64,000 nucleotides of DNA from Verrucomicrobiota bacterium (GTDB lineage Bacteria > Chlamydiota > Chlamydiia > Chlamydiales > Rhabdochlamydiaceae): positions 62,001 through 126,000 of the forward strand of contig JAFEGW010000004.1 in NCBI GenBank assembly GCA_018239715.1, given 5' to 3'. Position 1 is the stretch's first letter, and the number at the start of each line of letters is the position of its first letter. The position numbers were made by a program, and so were the translations under genes. Below the pieces are notes generated by a model, which saw only the letters and a list, made by a program, of their open reading frames with translations, was not told the origin of the DNA and ran no database searches. Of the stretch, positions 26,995 to 35,532 are shown in pieces.

Positions 26995-29654
26995 AGCAGT
27001 TCGTCGAGAGCATGATAATGGATTTTACCTGTTCCTGTCAGGGGGATTTGTGCAACTTGGCGGACATCGGCGATTTTCGTCAGGGCGCTATAGCCCCGAT
27101 CCCTCAGAGTTTGATTGATATCGTCTTTATTCAAGTTATAAGTTGAAAATAGAATAATCAGCGGTTTCTCTGTATTTTTTTCTTTAACCGCGACAGCCAG
27201 CGGAGGTGCTTCATCTTGGACCTCGGGGATCCATTTTTTCTCACGCGCCATGTGAAGAAGCTCTTCTTCCAGGCCGCCTAAACTGATCATTTCCCCGCCG
27301 ATCTTGACAAACCTCTTCAGCCGTCCTGCTAGGACTAAAGAGCCGTCGTCATCCAGAGAGCCTAAATCCCCTGAAAGGTACCACCGTCGGCCATCGAGCT
27401 CAATGAAAGGAAATTTTTGAGTCCCTAAATACCCATTAAAGACATTGGGTCCACAGATGCAAATCTCACCCACTTGGCCAGGAAGGAGGACTTCTCGCGT
27501 CTCAGGACTGACAATGCAAAGATCGACTCCCGGCACGGGCTGCCCGACCCCTTTCCGCGGTTTTTTGGGCCGCGTCATCGTGACAATGGGAGCGCATTCG
27601 GTAATCCCATACCCTTCGAGCATCTCTTGTCCTCTTTTTTCCATGAAATCAAATAGCTCGTCGGGGACCTTTTCGGCTCCTCCGACCGCATATCTAAGCG
27701 ATAGGAGTTGCTGCGGAGTCGCCAGGCTGAACACCCCTTTGATAAACGTGGGAGCAGAGACAAAGAGCGTCACTTTCCAGTTCTCGAGATCATGCAACAT
27801 GCTGCGGGTATGCGTAGGATCGGGTGCATAATAAACTTTGAGTCCAGCGAGCAGCGGGAAAACCCCTGTCACCGAAAATCCAAACGAGTGGAAGGGAGGA
27901 AGTACGCCGTAGAGAACATCCGTTGGGAACAATGTGATACAAGAAAGGGCCGCTGTTAAATCCGACAAAATGTTTTTATGGGACAGAGGGACTCCTTTGG
28001 GAAGGGCCTCGGTCCCGCTCGTGAAGAGAATGACCGCTGTATCCTCATCGGAAACAGAAGAAAGTTCCAAATCCTTTAGAAGCGTGTCGGTGTTTTTGAG
28101 CAGACCGAAGAAGCCCTTGAACTTATCTCCCAGTGAAATCGTCTCTCGAAAATCTTCTAGAAGAACTAAAATAGGATCAATCCCCTCGAGATCGCCATTA
28201 GGCATATTGTTGAGAAAGCGGCGGGAGCTGAAAACGGTTTTTAAAGCGGCAGCTTGCTTGCAATGGTCAAGAGCTCTAGCCCCGAGAGTCCAGTTCAGCA
28301 TCACGGGAGTCTTTTTAGCGAGCAATATCGCAAAAACAAGCGCATAGGCCATCACCGATGAAGGCAATAAGATCCCGATATGGTCCTCTTCCATCTGCCG
28401 GATTTTGCGGCTGAGGATGAGCACGATCATTTTTAAGCGGCGATAAGTGACAATGCCCAGTGTTTCATCTGCGCACGCAGCAAAGCTGTCCATCCGATCA
28501 CAGCTACGTAAAAAAGCTTCATGAAGGGTTTTTCCTGCAGGAGGTGCCACAAGCGGACGGGCTTCCTCAGAGGGCCATCTTTTCTCAGGCTCAACAAGCA
28601 GAGGGGCTTGCCTGAGTTTCTCTTTCTTTGCTGCTGCTTTAAGAACGCTTTCCACGGTCTCCAGCTCTTCGATCTCTTCGATTTCAAACCGCTGCTCTAA
28701 AAAAGTATTCAGCTGGGCCAGATCGAGGGAGTCTAAGCCCAAATCCCGGTTCAAGTGTTGCGACCGCTGAATATCCGAGCGCCGAGCAAGCGCACCGATT
28801 TTAGCGACAATTTCCCTTTCAATTTCAGGAGCAATAGTCCAGTTTTCTTCTTCTTTAGCCTCTTCGGGCGGCGCCTCGACTTTAGGAAAGCTATCCTTCC
28901 AAAAGCAATCGGTGACGAGCTTCAGCGGCTCTGCACCTCGACGGTTGTACCAACGCTCCAGATATCGATTAAATTCCAGACGGCTCGCCTGGATAGGCAG
29001 ATCGGCGGGTGCGGCTTCGAGCTCAACAGTAACTTCGCGTCTTGGAGTTAAGAAGATGAGATTCTTTAAAACGATTTTTATCCCTTCCCAGATAACCTTA
29101 GCAAAGTCGGGCGTCGTTCCTGTCAGAGCGCGGGAAAAACGGCTACCCCATAGACCTGTCGTGCGAACCAAAACCACATTGGCATCGGGGCATTGCTGGA
29201 GGAGTGTATGGACAAAGGAAGCACCTCCGATAACCTCTTCGCCTGTGCGCTTTAATTTCCCCGAAGGATATATAAGAAAGTTACTCTTCTCGGCTAGTTT
29301 TTGACGAATGGATGCCAAAGCTTGTTCGATCTTTTTTTGCTTCCATTTATTGACGGTTCCCTGAAAGTCAGGAAGAGGGATACATTCTACAAGCTTGAGA
29401 ATATAGTGAAATCCCTTCAGATAGTAAAAGTTATCAACGATAATAGCATGCGGCTGATACTTTCTCCAGAGGACCATGATCATCAGGACCGGATCGATCT
29501 CCGCAGGATGGTTGGGTAAAAAGACAATGCCGCCTTTTTTAGGGAGTGCCTCCGGTTTAAGTTTTTCTAGACCCCGCACTTGCAGCCGGTAGCGGATCCC
29601 CAGCAAGCCTCGCGTAACCCAATATAAAAAAGCGATCCAAGCTTTTTTCAGCAT
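26991..29654 (-). CDS. aas: Tri-domain acyltransferase - acyl carrier - acyl-ACP synthetase (Aas-like)
   Basis: The protein has 887 residues. Domain 1 (about 1-240) is a PlsC-type acyltransferase with NHPAEID (His49, Asp54). Domain 2 (about 275-345) looks like an acyl carrier protein: RDLGLDSLDLAQL places a phosphopantetheine-type serine at Ser309. Domain 3 (about 370-887) is an AMP-forming ligase with the signature LFTSGTEALPKG and YGITECAPIV. E. coli Aas has the first and last activities and re-acylates lysophospholipids; the internal carrier domain could hand the activated acyl group across. Chlamydia uses Aas-type enzymes to incorporate host fatty acids. It overlaps cysS by four bases and heads the operon. 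The ACP call rests on the short motif and the helical context. Confidence 0.88.
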   Translation of the reverse strand: MLKKAWIAFLYWVTRGLLGIRYRLQVRGLEKLKPEALPKKGGIVFLPNHPAEIDPVLMIMVLWRKYQPHAIIVDNFYYLKGFHYILKLVECIPLPDFQGTVNKWKQKKIEQALASIRQKLAEKSNFLIYPSGKLKRTGEEVIGGASFVHTLLQQCPDANVVLVRTTGLWGSRFSRALTGTTPDFAKVIWEGIKIVLKNLIFLTPRREVTVELEAAPADLPIQASRLEFNRYLERWYNRRGAEPLKLVTDCFWKDSFPKVEAPPEEAKEEENWTIAPEIEREIVAKIGALARRSDIQRSQHLNRDLGLDSLDLAQLNTFLEQRFEIEEIEELETVESVLKAAAKKEKLRQAPLLVEPEKRWPSEEARPLVAPPAGKTLHEAFLRSCDRMDSFAACADETLGIVTYRRLKMIVLILSRKIRQMEEDHIGILLPSSVMAYALVFAILLAKKTPVMLNWTLGARALDHCKQAAALKTVFSSRRFLNNMPNGDLEGIDPILVLLEDFRETISLGDKFKGFFGLLKNTDTLLKDLELSSVSDEDTAVILFTSGTEALPKGVPLSHKNILSDLTAALSCITLFPTDVLYGVLPPFHSFGFSVTGVFPLLAGLKVYYAPDPTHTRSMLHDLENWKVTLFVSAPTFIKGVFSLATPQQLLSLRYAVGGAEKVPDELFDFMEKRGQEMLEGYGITECAPIVTMTRPKKPRKGVGQPVPGVDLCIVSPETREVLLPGQVGEICICGPNVFNGYLGTQKFPFIELDGRRWYLSGDLGSLDDDGSLVLAGRLKRFVKIGGEMISLGGLEEELLHMAREKKWIPEVQDEAPPLAVAVKEKNTEKPLIILFSTYNLNKDDINQTLRDRGYSALTKIADVRQVAQIPLTGTGKIHYHALDELL

Positions 29655-29767
29655 ATTTTCGCCATTATCTTCATCTCAGCAAGTATAGTCAAACTCATTC
29701 TGAGGGGATAATACCTTGACTAAAACTTTCTCTTGCCAGAAACTTGCCGTCTTTACTGGAGGTTTAT

Positions 29768-30166
29768 ATGACAGCGATTGGCAATTCTTCTTTTTTGGAC
29801 TCCTTGAATAACACTCCGATACCGGTCTCCTTCAGAGTGGATAAGTGCGAAAAAAAAGGTCATTTCAGACCCGATGTATCGGGTGAGGGCATGATCCAAA
29901 AACATCAAGAGGAGGAAGGATACATCATTATTTCCTGCGGAACCGTCGAGTCGTTTATGCTGTCACCTGCTGAGCTCCAAAGCCTCTATAAGAGTTCTCG
30001 TGTACAGCAAAAAATCTGCACGCGTAGGGGCGAACCAGAGCAAGTCAGGGAATTTCATTTTTCTGAGGGTAAGTTCCTGATTCTAGATTTCACCCTTAAC
30101 CCTGTGTTTAGTTTTAAATACGAGTTTCTAAACATCACCCGCTATACGATCACTGCCCGGAGTTAA
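29768..30166 (+). CDS. Hypothetical protein, 132 residues
   Basis: This is a soluble protein I do not recognise. The composition suggests a mostly beta fold (IIISCGTVESFML, FLILDFTLNPVFSFKYEFL). No signal, membrane segment or catalytic motif. The start is set by GGAGG at 29758-29762, six bases before the ATG at 29768. A possible -35 TTGACT is 50 bp upstream, without a good -10. It is divergent from aas and monocistronic. Confidence 0.65.
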   Translation: MTAIGNSSFLDSLNNTPIPVSFRVDKCEKKGHFRPDVSGEGMIQKHQEEEGYIIISCGTVESFMLSPAELQSLYKSSRVQQKICTRRGEPEQVREFHFSEGKFLILDFTLNPVFSFKYEFLNITRYTITARS

Positions 30167-30374
30167 AACATACTTAAGCGATTGAGATTCAATCAGATGA
30201 ATAATTCTTTGTTTTAAAGAAATTTTAAATTCCACGTTAATCTAAATAGAAGATGAAGAAATTTTCGTTTGGCGAAAAGGGGCCGTTCCTATAATGACGA
30301 AATTAGGCCGTATGCAAATTTGACACTGTTGAGTTTGGCTGAAGGTCTAATATGCTCACTAGGAGGGCAGGACA

Positions 30375-30593
30375 ATGATAAAAAGAATAGGAGATACTCC
30401 TCATCGATTGGACATCAGGCCAACGGGGAAAGTCTATTCCCGATCGACCCAAGTAGGGACTACTGCATTGAAAAAAGCTATCTACAAACCAGCTCGATTC
30501 GATGCAAGCACCCAAGCACCTAATGCCAAAGAAGTCAAAAAGGCCACACGTGTAGCCTTTGGATTCTTCATCAAAGAAAATAAACCTATTTAA
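30375..30593 (+). CDS. Small basic hypothetical protein, 72 residues
   Basis: The protein is short and basic (MIKRIGDTPHRLDIRP, then ALKKAIYKPARFD) with no known domain. A GGAGGG site at 30361-30366 is well spaced from the ATG. It ends overlapping the 3' end of the convergent bioY by a few bases. Between 30167 and 30374 I see nothing else convincing, only AT-rich sequence with a TTGACA at about 30321. Function unknown. Confidence 0.55.
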   Translation: MIKRIGDTPHRLDIRPTGKVYSRSTQVGTTALKKAIYKPARFDASTQAPNAKEVKKATRVAFGFFIKENKPI

Positions 30594-31149
30594 ATTTGAG
30601 GGCTTTAAGAACGCGGCAAGCCGCGAAAAGCTTAAAGCAGTCTCCAAGTATAAAAGGAAACATTCCTAAGAAAAAGACTCTTTCGATTCCGACGAAAAGA
30701 GACAGTTGAGAAAGGCCGCAGAGATAGATCAGTAGGTTCCCAATAACCATCGCAAGCCCTGCTTGACGAAGGTTTTTGGAACCTGATCTCTCGACCAAAT
30801 ACCCGGTCACATAAGCTCCCAAAAGATATCCGATCAAATAACCCCCGCGAGGGCCTAAGAGAATCGCCATGCCGGCATGACCCAGTGCAAAGACTGGGAG
30901 CCCGATGGCGCCTTGAAAAATATAAACCAAAACAGCCCCAGCCGCTCTACGGCTTCCGAGCACTGCACCTAGCAATAAACAAACAGTCCCTTGAAGGGCC
31001 AGCGGAACAGGAGAAAAAGGAAGAGGGATTGCAATACGGGCAAAAAGGGCGATCAGAAAACTTCCACCTAAGACAATAAAAAGATTTCTAATCCAAGAAG
31101 GACCTTCCAGCGTGGTGTCTAAAGCAGGAACGAAAGCTTGTCTTAACAT
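30586..31149 (-). CDS. bioY: Biotin transporter substrate-binding subunit BioY
   Basis: This 187-residue protein has about six membrane helices and the BioY hallmarks PFSPVPLALQGTVCLLLGAVLG and GPRGGYLIGYLLGAYVTGYL. It captures biotin as the S component of an ECF transporter, or works alone as some BioY proteins do; no ECF ATPase genes adjoin. This implies dependence on host biotin, used by acetyl-CoA carboxylase for the fatty-acid pathway whose fabF gene lies 1.2 kb away. The gene appears monocistronic. Confidence 0.95.
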   Translation of the reverse strand: MLRQAFVPALDTTLEGPSWIRNLFIVLGGSFLIALFARIAIPLPFSPVPLALQGTVCLLLGAVLGSRRAAGAVLVYIFQGAIGLPVFALGHAGMAILLGPRGGYLIGYLLGAYVTGYLVERSGSKNLRQAGLAMVIGNLLIYLCGLSQLSLFVGIERVFFLGMFPFILGDCFKLFAACRVLKALKFK

Positions 31150-31174
31150 ACTGATCTCCTTTTTAAGGCCAAAG

Positions 31175-31918
31175 CTAACTTACCACAGGCTGTTTTTTTT
31201 GAAAAAGCAATTCCCAGTCGATGCAAGGAGAGGTTAAATTTAATTCTATATGGGTGGACCACCCAGGGATGGGAGAGATCAACGTAGCCCCCTGTCTTCC
31301 TAGTTCCAAGAATTTTTCATGGTCGGCAGAGATTTTACGGCCTAAAGAAAATTGCCGATGGACCGGAAGATGCTGCAGGAGGGTGCGGTATTTCATCGCA
31401 TAGGTATTGGTGGTAGAGGGCGTGGTTCTCCAATGGCACGAAGAGGTATGGAAAATTTTAGATGTCAGATCTTTATAGAGGGGGAGGAAATACTTGTCTC
31501 GATGGTCGTAAAGCGTCACATAGGAGGCTTCAGGGATCGAAAACCCTTCGAGGAGAATATCGACCCACCCTTCTCGATGCAGGTAGTCGTCTTCCAGAAA
31601 ATAGACGATGGTCTCGGGGTCTAAATTCAAGGAGGTGACGTGATCTAAGAGGCGGAGGAAAGATCCCGTCTCTGTTCCCTCATGAATTTCGATGACGGAA
31701 AAATCAGTCTGCTGCAGGAGAAAATGTTTATTCTCGGTGGGATGAAAGGTATCGAGTAAAAAGGTGGCCTTTACTCTTTTAGGATCGAGGGTAGCTACAA
31801 GATTTTCGAAACATTTTTGGCGGGAGAAGCCCTCAATCCGATTTTTGTGCTGGCTCACCTCTGAAAAGTTGCAGTGCCGGACAAAAAGTTCGATTTTAGG
31901 TTTCTTTTTCCAGAACAT
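31175..31918 (-). CDS. GT-A fold glycosyltransferase-like protein
   Basis: The product is about 247 residues. The segment ETIVYFLEDDYLHREGWVDILLEG has the acidic EDD motif and surroundings of GT-A glycosyltransferases that bind nucleotide-sugar and metal. The N-terminal half is alpha/beta, and the C-terminal half has conserved-looking aromatic and His residues (SSCHWRTTPSTTNTYAMKY). No signal peptide, so cytoplasmic. The ATG at 31918 overlaps the NUDIX stop (TGATG), making the two translationally coupled. The acceptor is unknown; it could modify a surface glycan. A codon one triplet earlier (TTG 31921) is less likely as the start. Confidence 0.72.
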   Translation of the reverse strand: MFWKKKPKIELFVRHCNFSEVSQHKNRIEGFSRQKCFENLVATLDPKRVKATFLLDTFHPTENKHFLLQQTDFSVIEIHEGTETGSFLRLLDHVTSLNLDPETIVYFLEDDYLHREGWVDILLEGFSIPEASYVTLYDHRDKYFLPLYKDLTSKIFHTSSCHWRTTPSTTNTYAMKYRTLLQHLPVHRQFSLGRKISADHEKFLELGRQGATLISPIPGWSTHIELNLTSPCIDWELLFQKKQPVVS

Positions 31919-32337
31919 CAAATCTTTAAAAGGGTGATGAGTTTATTGCACATTTCCTTGGCTTCTTTGAAGGTCAAATGCCGTGTGGCCTCTTTCAGAG
32001 GGACCCATTTCGCATCCCGGATTTCTTCGGCTTGTAAATGGAGCGTTCCTTTCACGCGGGCAGGAAAATATCGGACCGTCTTGACGACGATTTCTCGTTT
32101 GCGATGAAATTGATATCTTTCCATCAAGGGAGTGTCTTGGAGAACCTCTTCGATATCGAGACCTGTCTCTTCTTTGAGTTCGCGAGAGGCCGATTCTAAA
32201 GCGGTCTCACCGGGATTACCATGTCCTTTGGGAAATGCCCAATGCCGTCCTCCTTGATGAAGAATGAGGAGAACTTGCCAGGTTCCATTCTCTTGTCGGA
32301 GAGGAATAACCCCGAAGGACTCTTCTTCGATTCTCAT
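31918..32337 (-). CDS. NUDIX hydrolase, Ap4A-hydrolase type
   Basis: This 139-residue protein has an intact NUDIX box from Gly38: GHGNPGET, then SRELKEETGL. The size and sequence (WAFPKGHG) fit the diadenosine tetraphosphate hydrolase group, and a gene of this type sits beside fabF in Chlamydia as I recall. It would remove Ap4A formed by aminoacyl-tRNA synthetases. AAGGAG precedes the ATG. It follows fabF by 8 bp and overlaps the glycosyltransferase gene. Confidence 0.9.
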   Translation of the reverse strand: MRIEEESFGVIPLRQENGTWQVLLILHQGGRHWAFPKGHGNPGETALESASRELKEETGLDIEEVLQDTPLMERYQFHRKREIVVKTVRYFPARVKGTLHLQAEEIRDAKWVPLKEATRHLTFKEAKEMCNKLITLLKI

Positions 32338-32345
32338 GGGTCTCC

Positions 32346-33602
32346 TTAAGGGTTATAAGGAGCAAAAATTACGGTCGAGTTATGCCCGCCAAAACCAAAG
32401 GAGTTAGAAAAAGCCGCCGTGATTTTCTTAGACTTTGCAACGTGGGGGACATAGTCAACCCCTTCGAGCATCTCTTCGGGTTCATCGACGTTGATGGTCG
32501 GGTGGATCATGCCGGTTTGGATCGCCATAATGGTGGCTACAGCTTCAATGCCGCCTGCAGCCCCTAAACAGTGGCCTGTCATCGACTTGGTGGCATTGAT
32601 CGAGATATTTTTTAGGTGATCGCCGAACACATTTTTGATCCCGGTAAGTTCACATAGGTCACCGGCTGAGGTCGATGTCGCATGGGCATTGATATAGTTG
32701 ATCTGTTCTTTGGGGATGCCTGCATCTTCGAGGGCAAGCTTCATGCATTGCTCAACCCCTTTCCCATCTTCCCGTGGACTTGTGATGTGATAAGCATCGC
32801 AATTGACGCTGCCGCCGAGGTACTCGGCATAGATAGGAGCATTGCGGGCTAGAGCATGTTCTAAACTTTCGAGAATGAGCACACCAGCGCCTTCACCCAT
32901 TACAAACCCATCGCGCTGCTTATCCCAAGGGCGCGAGGCTTTCTGAGGGTCTTCGTTGCGCTCGGACAGCGCTTTCATCGCTATAAACCCTGACACGGCA
33001 ATGGGAGTCAGGCAAGCCTCAGCACCGCCGCAAAGCATCAGATCAGCTTGGCCATGACGGATATGTTCTGCTGCAGCGACAATACAGTTATTAGAAGTCG
33101 CACAAGCCGTAGAAATCGAGTAGTTAGGGCCTGTAAATCCCACATCAATCGCTAGAAGGGCGCCGCCCATGTTGGTGATGATATACGGTACGAAAAAGGG
33201 GCTGACTCGGCGGTGGCCTTCTTTGACGAGGGTTTCAACCCCATCAGAAAATATACCCATTCCACCCATGCCGGAACCAATGATGATCCCGCAGCGGGAT
33301 TTGTCTAATTTTTCGAGCTTTTCTCCCGTCAAGTCCCCTTTTTCCAGGGCTTTCTTTCCCGCGACAAGGGTGTAGCGGATAAAGGGATCGACACGGCGGG
33401 CTTGCTTTTTATCAATATAGTTGCCGACATCGAAGTTGCGGACAGAGCCTGCAAACCGGGTAGGATAGGACTCACAAGGAAAGGATTCGAGAGGGCCAAT
33501 GCCGCTTTTTCCAGCCAGCAACTGATCGTAAAACTGATCGACATCAGTCCCAAAGCAGGAAACGACCCCCATACCTGTAACAACAATTCTTCTTTTAGCC
33601 AT
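32346..33602 (-). CDS. fabF: Beta-ketoacyl-ACP synthase II
   Basis: This 418-residue condensing enzyme is of standard length. The catalytic Cys167 is in STACATSNN, and the partners are His307 (NAHATSTSAGD), Lys339 and His344 (SMTGHCLGAAGG). It elongates acyl-ACP with malonyl-ACP in type II fatty-acid synthesis. It starts the fabF-nudix-glycosyltransferase unit. No Shine-Dalgarno sequence is visible; a promoter lies so close that the leader should be only a few bases. Confidence 0.97.
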   Translation of the reverse strand: MAKRRIVVTGMGVVSCFGTDVDQFYDQLLAGKSGIGPLESFPCESYPTRFAGSVRNFDVGNYIDKKQARRVDPFIRYTLVAGKKALEKGDLTGEKLEKLDKSRCGIIIGSGMGGMGIFSDGVETLVKEGHRRVSPFFVPYIITNMGGALLAIDVGFTGPNYSISTACATSNNCIVAAAEHIRHGQADLMLCGGAEACLTPIAVSGFIAMKALSERNEDPQKASRPWDKQRDGFVMGEGAGVLILESLEHALARNAPIYAEYLGGSVNCDAYHITSPREDGKGVEQCMKLALEDAGIPKEQINYINAHATSTSAGDLCELTGIKNVFGDHLKNISINATKSMTGHCLGAAGGIEAVATIMAIQTGMIHPTINVDEPEEMLEGVDYVPHVAKSKKITAAFSNSFGFGGHNSTVIFAPYNP

Positions 33603-33612
33603 AGAGGCTTAT

Positions 33613-33641
33613 AGAATAACTTAAATTCTTAATTACTTCAA
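33613..33641 (-). promoter_or_regulatory. fabF promoter with near-leaderless spacing
   Basis: On the minus strand TTGAAG (33641-33636), a 17-bp spacer and TATTCT (33618-33613) precede the fabF ATG by 10 nt. The start site would be about 3-5 nt before the ATG. The intervening ATAAGCCTCT has no ribosome-binding sequence. Confidence 0.55.
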
Positions 33642-33647
33642 CGAGTA

Positions 33648-34046
33648 TTATTTTCTTGAACTTTTATCGTAAGTGCCTGTACTTAAGGGGCTTGTGTTAA
33701 TTTGGAGATCTAAGATTTGACTCTCTTTCCACAGGTCTTCTAAACGATACTTGTCACGGAGACCGGGCATAAAGAGATGGACCATGACATCTAAAAAATC
33801 TAATACTACCCAATCCCCTGCCTCCAGCCCTTCGACTTGATTCACCTTCACCCCTGCCTCTTGCAAAGCGTCGATAATGCCTTGGGCAATGCTCGAGACA
33901 TGCCGGTCGACATTCCCCTCTGCAATGATCACATAGTCGGTCAGGGTTGAAATGCCCCGCACATCGAGGGCCAAGGTATTAAAGCCCTTTTTGTCAAAGA
34001 TGGTCTGCGCAATGAGATTTAAAATAGCCTTAAGATCGTTTTTCAT
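33648..34046 (-). CDS. rsfS: Ribosome silencing factor RsfS (YbeB/Iojap family)
   Basis: This 132-residue protein carries the family core: FNTLALDVRGISTLTDYVIIAEGN, WVVLDFLDVMVHLFMPGLRDKYRLEDLW. It binds ribosomal protein L14 and blocks subunit joining when nutrients are low. The gene overlaps the end of nadD by 17 bases, the usual nadD-rsfS pairing in bacteria. The short C-terminal tail (STGTYDKSSRK) is extra and polar. Confidence 0.95.
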   Translation of the reverse strand: MKNDLKAILNLIAQTIFDKKGFNTLALDVRGISTLTDYVIIAEGNVDRHVSSIAQGIIDALQEAGVKVNQVEGLEAGDWVVLDFLDVMVHLFMPGLRDKYRLEDLWKESQILDLQINTSPLSTGTYDKSSRK

Positions 34047-34665
34047 TCTTTACTCGGTAAAGTTGATGTTGTTGAATATAGTCCCACACCTTAGCAGGCA
34101 ACAGATGCCCGCAGTAGAGCCCCTTTTGAAGGCGTGCCCTAATTTCTGTGCTGCTGATCTCCATGATCGGAATAGGCGTCAGCCCTTTTTCGACGCTGGA
34201 AGAAAGCGCAGGTTTTAGTCCTTTAGGTTTCACCAAGGACTTCTTGTCGCGGCTTCCAATAAGAGGAGGGGCCAGTTTGACGAGCTCGTCAACTTCCCTC
34301 CAGGCATGAAAGTGCTCCAAGGCATCTTCTCCTATCAGGAGAAAGTAGTTTTTCTTCACCTTATTTTGCCCATCCTGAGCTACCAGCGTCCGGATGGTTT
34401 CGATGGTGTAGCAAGGCGTGCTTTTGCGCAGTTCCAGATCGAGAAGTGTAAACTGAGGCAGCGGAGAGATCGCTGCGGTTACCATGGCACGGCGATCTTC
34501 TTTGGAAGCAATCGGAGGCTGTTCTTTTTTAAAGGGGGATTGTCCTGTCGGACAAAAGTAGACTTCGTCGAGCTTGTGTCTTTCGGCGATTTCGAGGGCT
34601 AGATGAAGATGCCCCAGGTGAATGGGATCAAAACTACCGCCGAAAAAGCCGATTTTTTTGCTCAA
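34030..34665 (-). CDS. nadD: Nicotinate-nucleotide adenylyltransferase
   Basis: This 211-residue enzyme has the nucleotidyltransferase motif GGSFDPIHLGH (9-19) and the late SSTEIRARLQKG signature. It converts nicotinate mononucleotide to NAD precursor. The start is TTG at 34665, six bases after AGGAG; no ATG fits. It is coupled to rsfS. Upstream, 34666-34813 holds AT-rich promoter-like sequence (TACAAT on the minus strand, without a good -35) and no gene. Confidence 0.93.
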   Translation of the reverse strand: MSKKIGFFGGSFDPIHLGHLHLALEIAERHKLDEVYFCPTGQSPFKKEQPPIASKEDRRAMVTAAISPLPQFTLLDLELRKSTPCYTIETIRTLVAQDGQNKVKKNYFLLIGEDALEHFHAWREVDELVKLAPPLIGSRDKKSLVKPKGLKPALSSSVEKGLTPIPIMEISSTEIRARLQKGLYCGHLLPAKVWDYIQQHQLYRVKNEKRS

Positions 34666-34813
34666 TACATTCTCCTGTTCCTAGAGAGGCTAGCCCCGTG
34701 GCTGTCCGCCTTCAATTCGCACTCTTGCATAAGCACTGTTCTTTGTCAATATTGTACAAAGAGGTTTTACAAAAATCGATGAGAAAATAGGAACGATAAG
34801 TTTTTAAAAGAGC

Positions 34814-35479
34814 TTAAATGATACGCCATTTATTCAGCTTGGCCAGCTTCGCGAGCTTCCTGTCAGGATTGACGGCGACAGCTTCGCCTGCTTCTAAGAG
34901 AAGCGGGATATCGTCATGGCTGTCGGTATAAACAACGACATTCTGTTTAGGAATTCCGAGCTTTTCTTGCAAACGGAGAAGACATCCTTTTTTGGTGGTC
35001 CCTACGATCAATTTGGCAATTTTGCAGAGGCGGCGCTCCTGGTCAATACTATAGGCGGTCCCTTCCCATGAATCGATTCCAAAATACGAAGCGAATCGTC
35101 GGACCAGAAAGTCTGGAGAGCTCGAAAGCAGGACGGTATGATCCCCTCTTTCTTTCGCAGCTGTCAGCTCTTGATAAGCCGGAAGATAAAGAGAGCCTGG
35201 GAGAAGCTTGTCGAGAAGATCATCGATGTGCTTCTCAAGGGCTTCTAGGGAAAATCCTCGGAGCATCCGGTCAAAAACGACATAATGAAGCTTCTCGAGA
35301 GTCATGGAAGTCGCATAATAGCGGCATTTGAGAAGAGCAGCGCGAAGTAATACAGAAATAGAGAGGGCTCCCCGCTGATAAAGGGTTTTAAGATAGCAAT
35401 AGCTGGTATTGGTCGAGATCAAGGTATGATCTAGATCAAAAACGATTAGTTTCTTCGGAGGAGAATATTTAAAGTACAT
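34814..35479 (-). CDS. HAD-superfamily phosphatase, SerB-like (HAD-IB)
   Basis: The product is about 221 residues. Motif I is VFDLDHTL (nucleophile Asp15), motif II is HTVLLSSSPDFLV, and VVYTDSHDDIPLLLEAGE holds the final acidic pair. This is the HAD-IB group, which includes phosphoserine phosphatases and lipid phosphate phosphatases. The substrate is not determinable. The ATG at 35479 follows GAAGGAA; the frame opens 45 bases earlier but without a ribosome site. It follows the coiled-coil protein gene by about 50 bp. Confidence 0.85.
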   Translation of the reverse strand: MYFKYSPPKKLIVFDLDHTLISTNTSYCYLKTLYQRGALSISVLLRAALLKCRYYATSMTLEKLHYVVFDRMLRGFSLEALEKHIDDLLDKLLPGSLYLPAYQELTAAKERGDHTVLLSSSPDFLVRRFASYFGIDSWEGTAYSIDQERRLCKIAKLIVGTTKKGCLLRLQEKLGIPKQNVVVYTDSHDDIPLLLEAGEAVAVNPDRKLAKLAKLNKWRII

Positions 35480-35532
35480 ATGTTCCTTCGACCTTTTTGT
35501 GCATAATTTTCGAGAATTTGTCAAATTCTCCC

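Noticed and set aside
30269-30523. 84-residue open frame before the small basic gene
   Set aside because: No ATG or ribosome site; the overlapping frame starting at 30375 has a strong GGAGGG.
34735-34800. Promoter for nadD
   Set aside because: A TACAAT and a TTGACA are present on the minus strand but not at a workable spacing; left as suggestive only.
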